A model generated the notes under the pieces. The model saw nothing but the letters and a program-made list of their open reading frames with translations, made no database searches and had not been told where the DNA came from. Of a DNA stretch of 64,000 bases, positions 11,599 to 24,800 are shown piece after piece. The stretch's first letter is position 1. Every line of letters starts with the position of its first letter. Origin of the DNA: Dicyema japonicum (taxonomy: Eukaryota > Dicyemida > Rhombozoa > Dicyemidae); the NCBI GenBank assembly GCA_011109175.1, contig RDEW01000007.1, positions 743,712-807,711 of the forward strand, given 5' to 3'. The position numbers were made by a program, and so were the translations under genes.

Positions 11599-12780
11599 TC
11601 AAATATCAAAGTCATAAGGCTTGGGGAACTCCGAATGGGTCATCGTATATTTATGGAACAATTTGGAGACCAGTTTCTTCACAACAAGATCACTTGTGTT
11701 GTCCGCCACCAATCGAATTACAAAAATGCCGTCATAACACAAATATGAGTTAATAAAAAATTTCTTATGAGAATTGAGTTCTTTCCCTCCCAGAAGTGAA
11801 ATCATGTACCCCTGGTGGACAAATCTGAACCAGAGGTACCAAATCCACTTCAGAATCCCAATAAAGTTGATTATACCCCCAAAGAGGAGATAAAGCCAAT
11901 ACACAGCAAAGAGAATATGTGCATATTGATTTATGGGGAGAATGCACTCAACTGTGTGCGTTCGGGGAGTCTCAATGTGACCCAATTCTTTGGAGTCAAA
12001 TTTACATAAAACAGATCGCGGAAAAAACGTTGTTTCTACGCTCTTGAAGACTTTAATGAAATCCCAAAACATAATTTCGCTGAAACTCCTCCTTGTCTTC
12101 CATATAACAGAATATTCTATAATGGCAATCTGAGACCACGTGATCACCAAGTACATGAATTTGACCAGAATATACATCGATGAAATGGACTGCAGTTTTT
12201 TTGTGTGGAAATGAATAAATTTTAAAATTTTATTTTTTGGAAGTCCCTCGCAATCCATCTGCATTCTCGAGTTTCTATATTTGTCGAAATACTCCAATAA
12301 AGTGCTGAATTCCTTCGATTTATTCTCTTCAGAGTCAACATTTCCACATTTGATTGACAGTTCAATAATCTGGTTAACGTTAATGTCGCTAACTGAACAC
12401 GTGCGACACCAAAGAATATACGGCAGTCGATACATTAAGGCAAGAAGCATTGTAATCACAATCATCCAGTGGAAAAACTCCCCCGATATAACGAATTCCA
12501 ATTTGTCCTCCTTTACAGGCGAGTTGAAGTAGAACCTTCCCCCGGTAAAACAAGACTGTTCTGCATATCTCACCATATCGCCTAAAATGAATAAAATTTG
12601 ATTACTCGTAAAGTGTGTTGGGCACCAGCAGTGGATTGGGTCCCCCACTAAGTTTTTTGTGGAGATGATCACGGATATTAAGACCAGCAGTGTGACCCCA
12701 TAATAGTGGTTAAACTTTCCGTAAAAATCGTCGTTTTTGTAAGATTTAACACGATTCTTCAAAGCAGCTACCAAATCCAT
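11599..12780 (-). CDS. Innexin gap-junction channel protein
   Basis: Innexins form invertebrate gap junctions and hemichannels in the plasma membrane. This single uninterrupted frame of 393 codons has the family layout: a short cytoplasmic N-terminus, a first membrane segment around residues 27-46 (YYGVTLLVLISVIIST), the first extracellular loop with VGDPIHCWCPTHFTSNQ and a later QSCF cysteine, a second membrane segment near 104-125 ending LPYILW, and a last membrane segment near 288-312 (YWLYLLFGGIINFIGIL). The length is normal for the family. Innexins usually carry a YYQWV-like motif at the second membrane segment; here it is diverged. No intron is needed, unlike most neighbours. It lies between an innexin pseudogene fragment and LINE debris. 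Confidence 0.93.
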   Translation of the reverse strand: MDLVAALKNRVKSYKNDDFYGKFNHYYGVTLLVLISVIISTKNLVGDPIHCWCPTHFTSNQILFILGDMVRYAEQSCFTGGRFYFNSPVKEDKLEFVISGEFFHWMIVITMLLALMYRLPYILWCRTCSVSDINVNQIIELSIKCGNVDSEENKSKEFSTLLEYFDKYRNSRMQMDCEGLPKNKILKFIHFHTKKLQSISSMYILVKFMYLVITWSQIAIIEYSVIWKTRRSFSEIMFWDFIKVFKSVETTFFPRSVLCKFDSKELGHIETPRTHTVECILPINQYAHILFAVYWLYLLFGGIINFIGILKWIWYLWFRFVHQGYMISLLGGKELNSHKKFFINSYLCYDGIFVIRLVADNTSDLVVKKLVSKLFHKYTMTHSEFPKPYDFDI

Positions 12781-13079
12781 TTGACTTATTTTACGTAGTT
12801 TTTGTTTTTCATTTGAGGAACTTCCTATTTAGGAAGCAAGTGTTCTTCCTCTTTAGAAGGCATAGAAATATTAATTCAAACTTTCTGGGACTTTATTTTA
12901 ATACTCTTGTTTTTTATTTATCACAAAAATAAAAATCAATCGAAAATGATGCTCGCGTTTTTGGCAACTATGCCATGTCACGTGGCCCCAAAGTTAGTGT
13001 GGTACTATGTGGCTACATGAATTGAAAATTATTTGTTTTATTCTTCTGCTCCTCATCTTCCATTTTGGCTTCAGGGAGA

Positions 13080-13245
13080 TATAATTGTTAGCCTGCGTCA
13101 TGTGGTTCACCATTTCTGGTGGCGCCAGATATAATCATAAATTATATTCAAAAAAACTATTAGTCAACAACCTTCCAGAGGAGTTTTCCTGGAAGGCACT
13201 TCCCTCAAGTCCGAGCATCCGAAGACTGAGGGAGGCCGGGATCAC
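13080..13245 (+). mobile_element. 5' end block of a LINE family
   Basis: GCGTCATGTGGTTCACC is followed by about 30 nt of AT-rich sequence, then an AGAGGA and a CTGGAAGGCA segment. The same order occurs at 31598-31710 and at 61644-61745, where it lies directly upstream of an endonuclease-encoding LINE frame. It is therefore probably a 5' untranslated region left behind without its coding part. Confidence 0.55.
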
Positions 13246-13496
13246 CTGATTTTTTCAGTCTGGCTATGACGGTGATTTTGATTCAATAAATTTAAAAAAT
13301 TAAATAATTGAGGTTGCGTTGCCTCTCATGGTCGCAAAAGAGATCAACTGGAGAAGCCACCAAGTCTCACATGATTTTTTAATGTAGCTAGGCGTCCAGT
13401 TTCTTTAGGAAACGAAGGGATTTTCCGCTTATTCCTCATGTTGTCTCAATTGAGATGGGGCAGAACGTGCAACCTTCGTTTTTTTCTCCTTTGCTT

Positions 13497-15720
13497 TTAT
13501 TGTTTTTTTCCGCGGCATACAGTGTGTCTACGGTGCTCCCGACAATGTTGGATGGACAAAGGGGGTCTATGCACGTAGCATCCCGAACCAAAGTCTTCCC
13601 CTCCTCGAATGGAAAGATTGTATTTTTCGTCTCCTCTACTCAGGCCAACAGGTTCAAGTATGGAGTGGTATCCAGCAGACTCCAGGCCTCGCTTAACAAT
13701 TCCTTTGATCGCCTTATGTCTTGGGAATCGTCCTGCACTTTTTCGACAAGAAAGGCATAATGTCCATAACAGTCGAGAATACCCCCACACCGGGGATAAT
13801 CAATAATAATAACACTAGAGACCACGGTTACACAAACTAAATAATCACGTGATCCCAGCACGCTCTAGCAGAGACTCGAATTTCCATCTTAATCGATTTC
13901 AACATAAATTGATGATGCAGTAGGGGCAGAATCAATTTCTTAACAATTCGCAAAATATATTCTTCTTGGAAGTGCAACACTTCAAAATAAAGAAATTGGG
14001 TATTTTCTTCCATTTATCTGTGCCTCGTCGATATCAAAAAAATATTATCCACTTACAATTATTTAAATGAGGAACCTTAAATATACAACAATTTCATTCA
14101 TTTTCGCAAGAAATCTGCTTTACACGTGTTTTGGATGTCGTTTCTGATAGTAATGCACAAGTGTCCTCTTCAAAAGACTTAAAGGGATATATGGGCACCT
14201 CATCTTATAAAGAGGGATATTTGCTTCGATGAAAGCTTTGGTAGCTTTCACACAAACTAACTCGATCACTGACATTATCTGACATAAATGTCTGCACATT
14301 TTTAATGAGCTGTCATCCAACGGTAAAAATAGAAATTACAATCTGTCCCTATAGATACTTCCCGGTTTTACAATGTGCATCATCAGTGTAACCCTATTAC
14401 ATTTATTGTCTTCATCTCTTCACGGTTGATATTAAAACCCTTAAATCTTTCTAATAATAATGATGTTCAGATATCGTCGGTTCCAGCATGGTGTGCTTGG
14501 AATATTTAAATCCCAGTCGGATAGAAATCTCGATATGGACTGTATTACCGTCGTAATGGTTCCCAATACTCACAGTAGGGAGAGCATCGATCCATAGCAC
14601 GCTCCCCTATAATCTCTTAACAAGGATACGAAAGTGCTGGTCTCGATTTGAGCTTTTCAGTATTCTCTCAATTTTATATTCTCATGGGATTTTACAGAGG
14701 TCCTTCTCCTCAGCGGCCAAACATGAGTACCTCGCATTGTTGGTCTCTGATGATTATGTAAATATTTATTTGCTCGCCACAAAACTGATCCAACAGTATT
14801 GTCGAAATAATCGGTCGACTTAAAAAAAATAAAATTTACTCTCCTTAATAAAAATTTACCAAAAAAAAATTTATTTATTTCTATCACCATTTTGAAATTT
14901 TATTTTTTAATTTTTTTAGAAATTAAATTTTATTAAAATTTTAAAAAAATTCCACCATTCATTGCTCTGTACATACTGTTCTGGATAGCCATGATCCTCT
15001 CGGGTCTGACCAGGGGATGGATAGACCCCTACAAATGGCACTTCTAAGATAGCACATTTAGATATACTTTAGTGTTTTCTAGATAGGATGATCTCCCCAC
15101 GTGGATTGATCTCGCATTTTGTCGGCACAGTGAGGAAGGGAATACAATGTCTAAATGAGTTTATGTTTATTCTTGTTAAAACGTCAAAATCAGGAGCATC
15201 TTTGAAAGCTCCCGCAACGAAAACAAAATCGGACTTAGAGGTGTTGATAATCCCCGTCTTCGAGTCATTATTAAGACTCTTTAGAGACTGAAAATGACAC
15301 GGAGGTCTTCCAAAACGGAGTCGCTGGGCCTTCGATTGTAACGTCATCCAGATACCTGCTTAAAGAGGCAATTCGTCTGACACGTTGGAGATATCAAGTT
15401 TAACATCAATAAGATTCCCCCAGGGTCTTCGGAATCAAAGAAGATGTTGAATGAATACAAGCCTCGCAATCATTCCTGTCGCACACTCCAATATTCACGG
15501 GTAACAATTCTTAGGCGACCCGAATACTTACACGTTTTGCAGCAATTTTTTAACACGGACGTAGGAGGTAATTTCTTACAACAATCTGACAGACTCCCCC
15601 CGTTTGTTAAACACGTGGAGGCTAGCGCTCGCTTAACCTGTGACACCACCATTGAAAATTTTCTAAACAAGACGCTGAATAGCGGATAACAGATTTCGCT
15701 CGACTCTGCCGTAGCCTTGA
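13497..15720 (-). pseudogene. Near full-length but decayed R2-like retrotransposon
   Basis: Read on the minus strand, reverse-transcriptase traces come first: LSRYLDDVTIEGPATP near 15350-15390 carries a YLDD active-site motif, and KTGIINTSKSDFVF follows at about 15250. Next comes GSVLWIDALPTVSIGNHY (about 14550-14610). Last, at 13497-13861, come the Cys/His segment CGGILDCYGH, GRFPRHKAIKGIVKRGLESA and a SILEPVGLSRGDEK segment. This is the order seen in the RT-plus-nuclease protein family represented at 33123. Stops and frameshifts occur throughout. A separate frame at 14120-14320 seems inserted between parts. Confidence 0.65.
14120..14320 (-). pseudogene. Possible hAT/CGGBP1-like fragment
   Basis: A 66-codon frame contains CVKATKAFIEANIPLYKM. 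This resembles the LTxAFxxANIPLxKL segment found in CGGBP1 and related hAT-derived proteins. It has an ATG but no BED finger or DDE core. It sits inside the decayed R2-like element and may be a later insertion. Confidence 0.4.
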
Positions 15721-15803
15721 TGTGACGGGGGGAAGTGCTTTACATACTTAATTTCAAAGAAGGCAATGTTATTAGAGTCTAAAAGATAACTTTAGTACTA
15801 AAA

Positions 15804-18800
15804 TTAATAAAATTCTATTAAGAACGGGGACCCACTCACAGTTTTCCCATTAAATTCTATGACCATCCAATATTTCCCAGGTTTTGTGGTGAAATAGTCG
15901 ACATTAAACGAATCCTCTTTATCCTGTTTTACCTTAAACTCAAACATTTTCTTTTCTTCCGACACCATTCCAACCATTAGTCTATTTTGGCCTAACATAA
16001 GTTGAGAAATCAACCAGATCCGTCCGTAGTAATCTGCAGCGAGTGTTCAACTCCACAGGCTTACTTGGAGACAGTCCGTAGATTTTCACAGTCCCGGGAG
16101 TTAGATTTACCTCTTCATTTTCTACCCTTCCTAGCAAAGGGACCATATAAGTCGCTCGATAGTTATATTTAGACGAAAAACCCTTGGAATCCACTAATTC
16201 ATGAAAAACAGGAAAACTCGTTGAGACAATCTGGGGACTGTTTTTTACGTGGGAGGCATGATCTCCAGTTTCATCAAACTTATCGGATACTTTGATTGAA
16301 ATAAGATAATCTCCGGTGGAGTCCACATTATATGTGAACACATAACTTGAGTTTCCTGCACTTTGGACATCATCACATCGAATCACGGCGTTTGAAGGAC
16401 CGTCAATTGTCACATACAAGTTCCCCTCAATTTCTTCGTCCACATTAACAGTAAAGCTATTTTCCTTGTCTAAAAAATGGTCAAATTCAACGACCTAATC
16501 TTATCATCTTCAATCCTGGTCCACTCATACTGATTTTGTCGCATTTTATCGCACTTTTTGCTACTGTGAAGCTTAAGGGAGACTGAGGTAAGGTTTCACC
16601 GTCCACTGACACGTGCAATTGATAGGTCCCGGGAATTCTGGGGACATGCTCAACACGGTAAGAGCCTGTGGCATAAGAGACTGAATGTACCGTCGCTGAT
16701 CTTCCTCATCGAGCACTCTTCGGCCTGTTTGGAGGGGTTATTCACATAGGAGGAAATTTCTCCTTTAATATTTTTGATAATAAAAACTGCTGGACTATCG
16801 GGGGTCTGAAATCAGCAAATTGTGGCTAACCAGAGAGTTTAAGTCGTTTTGTAGAGTAACAGAACCGGTCGCTTGATCGTCCACAATGTCCACTATATAG
16901 GGGGAATCTGAGGTTTTCTCGTTGTTGTGATAAATAAATATCTTATAAGTCCCTGAGAAATGACTAATCGCTCACCTGGCTCGAGACTGTGTAGGATACC
17001 TGAAAGTAGTCGTCGTTGTATTCTTTGTCAAAAAGTACGTGGCCTTTGATGGCCCATAGACTGAGACTCCGAAATTTCCAGCGTCCAATCCGTGCGTGTA
17101 AACGTTGAATAAGCCTAAAATGAGTTTTACGGTAAACAGGGAGAGTTCGTTTTTCCGCCGGATAACCCGGGTCCATTTAATTTAAGGTTAGTCGAGGTTA
17201 TTGGGCCGACGGAAAACAAAAATGGTGACCCTAGAGCATAAACACCACAAATACCGGAAAGTGGAATCCCCTGTCTAAAAATATTCACTTTGTACTCCCC
17301 CAATTGCCGTGGAGTAAAATTCACATCAAATTTGTTTCTTCCGACCTCCTTAATGGCACAGGGTCTTTGATTATTGTTGGAATCTGTGACTGTACAGGAC
17401 AGCTCATTGAGTGAACAGTCTAAAATACCGACAAACGGCAGAAACCCTGAATTTCCAACGAATACGTGCAAGGCTTGCCAATATAGTACCTCGGGGTTTG
17501 CAGATATGATACTTCGTAGATCGATTCGTCCACCACATTCACCATAAACGGAGATTCTACAGATTATTCAATAGAAACAACTGGGGACAACTTCATTCTG
17601 AAATTTAACCATAACTTCATAGCACCCGGGCTTATCTGGTCTGAAGAGGACCTCAACGGAAGAATCCTTCAAATGCTTAAATTTTATTTCGCATTTGCTG
17701 GGTCCTTTGATTTTAACCGAAAGGACTCCGTGACCAGCATTTTTGGTTTTAACAACGAATAAGTTCCAGAAACCGATTTTTCCTTCCCCAATAGGAATCA
17801 CTTCCACTAGAAATGGGGAAGCTAAGACATTTTCGGCTATTAAAATCTCAAATGGACTGTTATCGATGGGTACCCCCTTAGATAACACGTGGAATAGGTG
17901 TTTTCCGCTTTCATAAGGTAGGAAATCCACAACTAGCATATTCACGGAATACGAACTTATGTGAGAATCCGTCACTTCACGGATCTTGCATTCCTGTTTA
18001 TTGTTAGATGGAGAGAGAGATGGCGAAGACTTCCAGACTTTCCGGGGGATATTTTTTTGCTGATTTGAGTAGCATGGAAGTTGGGCAAGTCAGCTGAGAA
18101 TCAGTGAATATTGGGGGAGAATCTAACATATGTAAAACAACGAAAACCAAGAATGACGACGTTGAATGGAGATCCTGGAATTTGGTTTCCGTTATTGACG
18201 ATTTTTATTAGGTATTTTCCCGGTTTTGTGGGGAAATATTCAATTTTTGAGATGTTGTCCTCGACTTTCTTGCATACTACGTCAGCCTTTGAAGGACCGA
18301 ATATGTCAATCGTCGATTCCAACGAACTTTCTAAGGAATAAGGACTTTAAATTTACTGATAGCCTTCTCGCCTTCAAGGAAAAACGCACATGGTTCATTT
18401 ACAAAGCCAATAGTCAGTCCTTGGCCGTAAGCCTTAAGGGGGGAGTTTCCCTCGTTGACGAAGAATTCGAATTCGGGGGCTGAATATCAACATCTCTTAC
18501 TTTTATCGAAGAGACTAACGGGAATGTTCCTTATTTTATATTTCCCGCAGTTTTTGGCTGATATTTCAGGTATAATTGATCATCGGTGAAATTGACCTCG
18601 TCAAATCGGTTATATTCCCCAGACGGCAGTACAACTAAATATTATTGTCACGTGCAATAACCCTGAATTTGTTCATCCCCGAATTCGAATAGAGGAATGG
18701 TGAATTCCACACAGTTAAAGTCACGTGTGTTCAGACAGTTGTAGTATTCCTCAGTTATCACCTAAATTTAATGAATCTTGGCTACGCTAATTTCAACGGG

Positions 18801-21800
18801 ATCAATTGGGAGAGGCTGTCCCCCAAATTTAAATTCCAGTTCGTAGCTGCCACAGTTTGGGGGATCAAAGTACGCCACAGTTGTTTTGTTTCTTTTTTCG
18901 GTTCTGACTTTTGATTTCCGTCCATTTTCGTCCCATGCGTTACACAAAAGATTTCCTTCTCCCCCACGTGAGGTATCGAAGACAAGTTCGGTCGTTTTTC
19001 CGAAGCAGACAACCTTAGGGAACTCGTCTAAGAATTATTACAAATAAGGTAATCTATTATAACACGTGGTACATCTCCAAGTTTATAATTAGTATTAACC
19101 CACCGTTTTTTGTTATCATTGATGGATTTCCTGTGGCACGTGCTCTCATTTTCTTAGAAAAGACATCCGCTCCCCCATATTCAACGTTTATGAAGTACGA
19201 TCCAACATCCTCTGGTGTATAGGAGACTTTATATTGTCCTGCCCTGACCTCTGAGACTGCATTCAGCAGAGATTCGCCAATTTCGCTCTACAAATAATTG
19301 TGGGGGATACTTTTATACTCACATCCAGTTTATATTGGCCAGCATTCCGCGTAACAATGTAGAATTCGTTTGTGAGACTTGCCGGGGTTTCCTCTATTTT
19401 CTGTACGTCAACACAGGTCTTGTCATATACAGGAAACGTGGAAAGTCTAAACTACTCAATAAACGACGACATTGAAGACTGGTTGTGAGTCTTCTGGAAT
19501 GCCTGCAGTTTATAGTGTCCCCGAACAGTTGGAGTCCAAGAAACTATGAATTCGTTGGTTGATTTGCCGAACGTCGTAGTTGCATCAACAACCTCGTCTA
19601 AGGTTACCCACAAAGAGAACCGCAAGGATTGAGAATCTGAAATTTGAGGGGACGGTTTAATGATGTTTTGGCAGTCACAGTGCAGGGATTTCCAACGAAA
19701 TGTATAGTTGGTGGATCATTAACGATTATGTCGTAAATATTGACGTTGAAGGGACTCCCTAAAGCTATGGTGGATGGAATACCGTCAATGTCGACATCAC
19801 ACAATTTGACAGAGTAGTTGTAATTTCCAGCAACAGAAGGCACGTAGGTGACGTCTTCCGTGCCATTTTCGTTTGTTTTGATGTTTCCGTTTATCGAATC
19901 GGTTGGTCCGGTAATAGTACACGTGATTTCTCCTGAACCAGCATCGCAGCAGTCGATGGTAAAATTCATGACTGTGTTAACCAGGGCGTTATACATCCCA
20001 CTTCCGTAAACGGAAACGAGAGAGGGGTCGAACCCCGCCTTTCCGGTAATCCTGACGGGGGATAAACCAACCTGAGAGTCTTTATAGGACACGAATATCT
20101 TATGATCCCCTATATTCGGAATTATTCGAAATAGAACCTTCATTTTTCAGAACATAGATGACTTGGCACTGATACTCATTCAAAGGAACTATTTTGGTGC
20201 CCTGGAAACTGCTCTGAGGGGTCAGAACACGTGCTTTTAGATGACCGATCAGGAAGTTATCAAATTCTGAGTAGTCAATGATGAGTTTGGAATAAGAGTC
20301 AATGAAAGTTTCTAAAATGAAGGAAGTGATCACCGGAGGGAGGGTTTTTTATGATAATTTTGGAGGTGTCCTCAAGGGAGTTAACAAAGAATGAAAGGGG
20401 ACATCCAGGGATCGATTTGCCGTCGAAAAACACGAAAACTCGATACTCACCTCCTCTTTCGGGGGTGAACACAACATTATAGACTTCTTCCTCCTTCTGA
20501 ACGCTCAAATTTACTTCCTGTTCCAAATCATCGGTTATATAAAAGTCCAGATCTCCTGGAAGGGTCAAATCAGCTAAAACCATATCCCCCATCTGAGCAG
20601 TCAATGTAACAGTTAGTCTCCTCATTTTGAACCACCGACCCTTCAAAACAAGGTCCAAATACTCGAATGTCTGCTGGTTGTCCTTTTCTGACTCCATAAA
20701 GCTAAAATAAGGACCCAGGGTACAATATTCGGCTCATAGTGGACAGGGACTCCTCGGTAGGTAATAAAAACGGTGTTTTGGTCAGCAAGTAAGTCATATG
20801 ATGACTTATTGGAGTATCCATCACGTTTGAATGGGATTTTCCGCGAAAACCTGTAATCCTGGTAAACATTGGCGGAGAATTCGTTATCAACCACGGAATC
20901 CGGGAGATCCAAGTCGAATTCCACCGTACTTCCAATTGGTAGGAAAGAATTGTCATTTCTCTTAATATTAATCTATAATGTGATTTGAGAGAACAACGTC
21001 TTCTGGGGAAAATCCCGGGTTTTCTAAGACATTGATGTGGTAAGGAGAATTTTGGATGTCCTCGTTTTTGTAGGAAATTCGCATGACATATTCTCCAGCC
21101 ACGGTCGGGACAAAATAACAGTTTTTTCCGTATTTTCCATAATCACACAGCTTTATTATACTTTTTGATGGACCGCGTAAGTAAAAATCTAAGTTATTCG
21201 GTGAAACGAACCAAGGTTGTCAATCTCCGCTGTACTTTCGTGGAAGAAGACAACGGGAAAGCCTACATAACCAGAAGAAGCTGAGGGCACAATCATTTTG
21301 ATCGAATATTTTGAAGGAGGAGAGACTTCTACTGTGAAGGGACTTCCGACGACGTTTTCTCCGTCAAATAAAACGGAGATTTTGTGCGACCCGACAGATC
21401 GCGGAATATACTGGAAGTTGAATTCATTCACTTCTTCCGAAGGCCGGGGACCAACAAATAGCATAGAACCATCTTTGATTTCACATTGAAACTACCTGGT
21501 TTTTCCCCGAAAACTGATAGAAGACTGTTGTCATCCGTTGGTGAGATTACCGTGAACTCTGTCTCCTCGTCAATTTGGATTCCTCTGTTGGACAATCCAC
21601 GTCCCCTCGTCCGACATTCAGACACATCAAATGCTTTAATATGAGGCGTGGATTACCCTTATCAACGGTAAACCTGAAGTTTGATATATTTTTGTCGTTG
21701 TAGTTTATTATTAGGGTGTAAAAACCAGCCATTTGTGGAGTATAGAAGCAGTCGACTTGGTTGGCTGAGACATTCTTTCCTTTAATTTCTACAATTTCCT

Positions 21801-24800
21801 TAATCTCGTCGTTTATTATGTAATAATTGAAGCCATCTGCTGAAAATTACCGCAAAATGTACGATCAAAGGCATTTTCGTCCCCTTCTGAGCTGCTGTCG
21901 ACAAATCTCTCGATATCTAGTATAAGACATTCGCTACCCTGCGTGGGGTGAGTGATGGATATCACGATTGGTCCTCCGACCTTAATCCTTTGCTTTGGTG
22001 ATATTTCTACGGTAACGTCAGGGGTTTTCCGTGGAATTTTCAGCTAAAATAAAAAACCGGCTTCTACTATATACGGAGATAAGAAAAGGGGGATATTTTT
22101 GTACTCAATCGTGATCATATTCCAGCGCTTCCTCACGTAGAAATCACACTGAATAATCTGCATAGTCGTCTGTTTCATGTTCATTGGAGTGACTTTCCCT
22201 GTTTTTTGAGTAACACAGGATTTTGAAGTCCCTCTTGTTTGCCTGGGCCCCCACTCCCTCAATTAGAAATTTCACGTGTTCTCCGTATTCCACGCTGTCC
22301 CTGCTTTCCAGTCCAACTACTTTGAACTGTTAATGTCAATAACTGTAATCGTACTAAGTTGCAGTTGATTTCAGGTTCGGGTTTGACCACCAGTTTTAAC
22401 GGAGATTGCGGAATTTCTTTGTTATCCGCGAAAACACGGAGAGAATATACTCCCTGCAAGGGAACCTCGATAATATTGGCACAGAAATAGGAACTCATTG
22501 AATCAACCGTTGTTATCGAGGCATTGGAAGGTCCACTGATCTCAAAATCTACCGATAATGTCACATGTCTACCGTATTTGTTGACCTTCAGATTTCTACT
22601 TCCAACGACGAAGAAGCCGGGGACATTGGCGTAAATATTTCCCATCGCGCTGCCCCAAAAGTAAAACGAATCTCTGTCCCTCACTAAAATCTAAATTCAG
22701 TAGTGAAATAAAAAATACGTCGAATGGAGATCCTGGGAGGGGTTCGCTTGAATGTTGGATATCAACGGAATATCTGCCGGTTGCTTTCGGCAGAAAATAG
22801 CAGTTATATACGGAATCCGTGGCATTCAGTAGGACTTCAGTCTTCAGTCCATCTAACTGTAAGTCACAGGTTTACCAGGAGATGTGACAACGGAGAGTAA
22901 TTCAGGATTTGTTTTATTTCGAGAAAAAATTTCAAAGTTCAATTCTAAGTTGACTTCGGTTTCTTTGTTGAAAACGGGGGAAATTGAGCACAAATTTGGG
23001 TCAAACACTAAAGTTCATAAAAATCAGTCACCCTCTTCCACGGTTACATTGTAGGGCTTCCCTGGGAGTGGTACATCAAAAAATCTCAGATCCAGTTTAT
23101 AATCTCCTGAGACGGCAGGCACGTATGAGCAGACGTAGAAATTCTCCGTTTTCTGCCGAATTCTGCACGGGATGACTTCCCGATTTGCCGAGATTAGTGT
23201 TGCCTGCAGAAAGTCACAAGAATTCAGCTTCTCTGGGTAATTTCCTATAACAAATAAAGTTGAATTAAACTTAGATCAATGTAAAATTCTGCTTCTTCCC
23301 CCACATTAGGGTTTTCTTCGACTCCGCTTCCGTAAATTTGAAAATTTCTCGGTAAAATTGGATCAAGGCAACTCATCTACGGTAAGGGTTCTGATATTAC
23401 TGAGTATGGCGAGTCTCCGATTAGGGATTTACTGCAGAGGATCCATAAACAGTAGTTTCCGCGATTACTAGACTGGTAAAAGCAGTTGAAGTCATTCCTC
23501 ACTCTCGTTGATGAGGAAATCTCCAGTTCTCCTCCTCCGATGCTGTAGGAAATGAACTCCAAGTCAAGTTTTCGTCGATATGGAGTCGCATCAACACAAA
23601 ATGACCCGGTCTTCCCGCCATGAAATATGTGTCCTTGCAAAGTCCCGTGATTTTTATCTGCCATTAATTTTACTCCAACCTTTGAGGGGTCAATCGACGG
23701 AGTTTCAGTCTTCAGGAAAAAGGGGGAGTTTTTGATGTCCTTTCCTTTGACAGTCAAGTAAATCTCGTAATTCCCAGGCTTCGTCACTCCATAGGAGTAA
23801 CTGACCAGATTTTTCGACAATTGGGTGATCTGAACGTCAGTTGACTCTGGTCCGAGTATTTTACACTCTAAGTTGTTATTTCACGGAATACCCGGAATCG
23901 ACTGTCCCGGCTTAAGACAGGCAACAAAATTCGTTCTCTGATCAATAAACAGTCTTTCAAGTCCGGGACCGAAGACGTTGTACGAATATTGTGATTCTGG
24001 GAGAACATCGACCTTCGAGTCAAAATTAAGAAGACTATAAATGGACTTCCTTGGAGTTCGATTCCTTGTGTTTTGATCTGTATGCGATGAGGTCCTACCG
24101 TGGTAGGCTCAAAAACATATCTCCATGTATTTTCCTTCACTTTATCAGCAGAATAGATTATTTTTTTATCTAAGATAAAACCGCTAATTTACTTGGATCA
24201 ATAACCGTAATTTTCGGAGTACTGTTTACGGTCGTCGCAGAGGTAATCAAAATTTCATTACTGTCCCCCACTCTTTGTCCCGTTCTGGAACATCCTTTGC
24301 CAGAGACTGAAAACAAAGACGGGTCAGGAGCTGGTTTCAGTAAGTAGAGTTACATTTTTCGACATTCACGGCAATTGGAGATACCGGATGGGGGACCCCG
24401 TTGAAGGAAATTGCTATCATATGAGTTCCCGGGACAGTAGGCTTGTACTTGCACTGATATTCCCTCTCACCGATCCGCTTTATGGTGGCGGGTATTTTCT
24501 GATTCAATCCGCGGTACAAATATGAGACTGAAACACGTGGCTCTTCCATTTCTGAACCACCAGTCTCTGAAATTGATTTCCAAGGCGAATTACCGTAAAA
24601 TTCTTTGAAGAATCGCTTCCATCAAAAATCGATGACTCTCCTACAAATTAGTATAAAATAAGAGCCACCAGTAAAAATTCTGAAGTAGTTATTAACGTCG
24701 GTAAGTCCAGTTTTTATTCCTCGTCCCCCAACAAGGATCTGCTCAACGTCGAATGAAGTCTACACTAAGAAACTCCAAAACCTCCACATCGAACCGAAAT

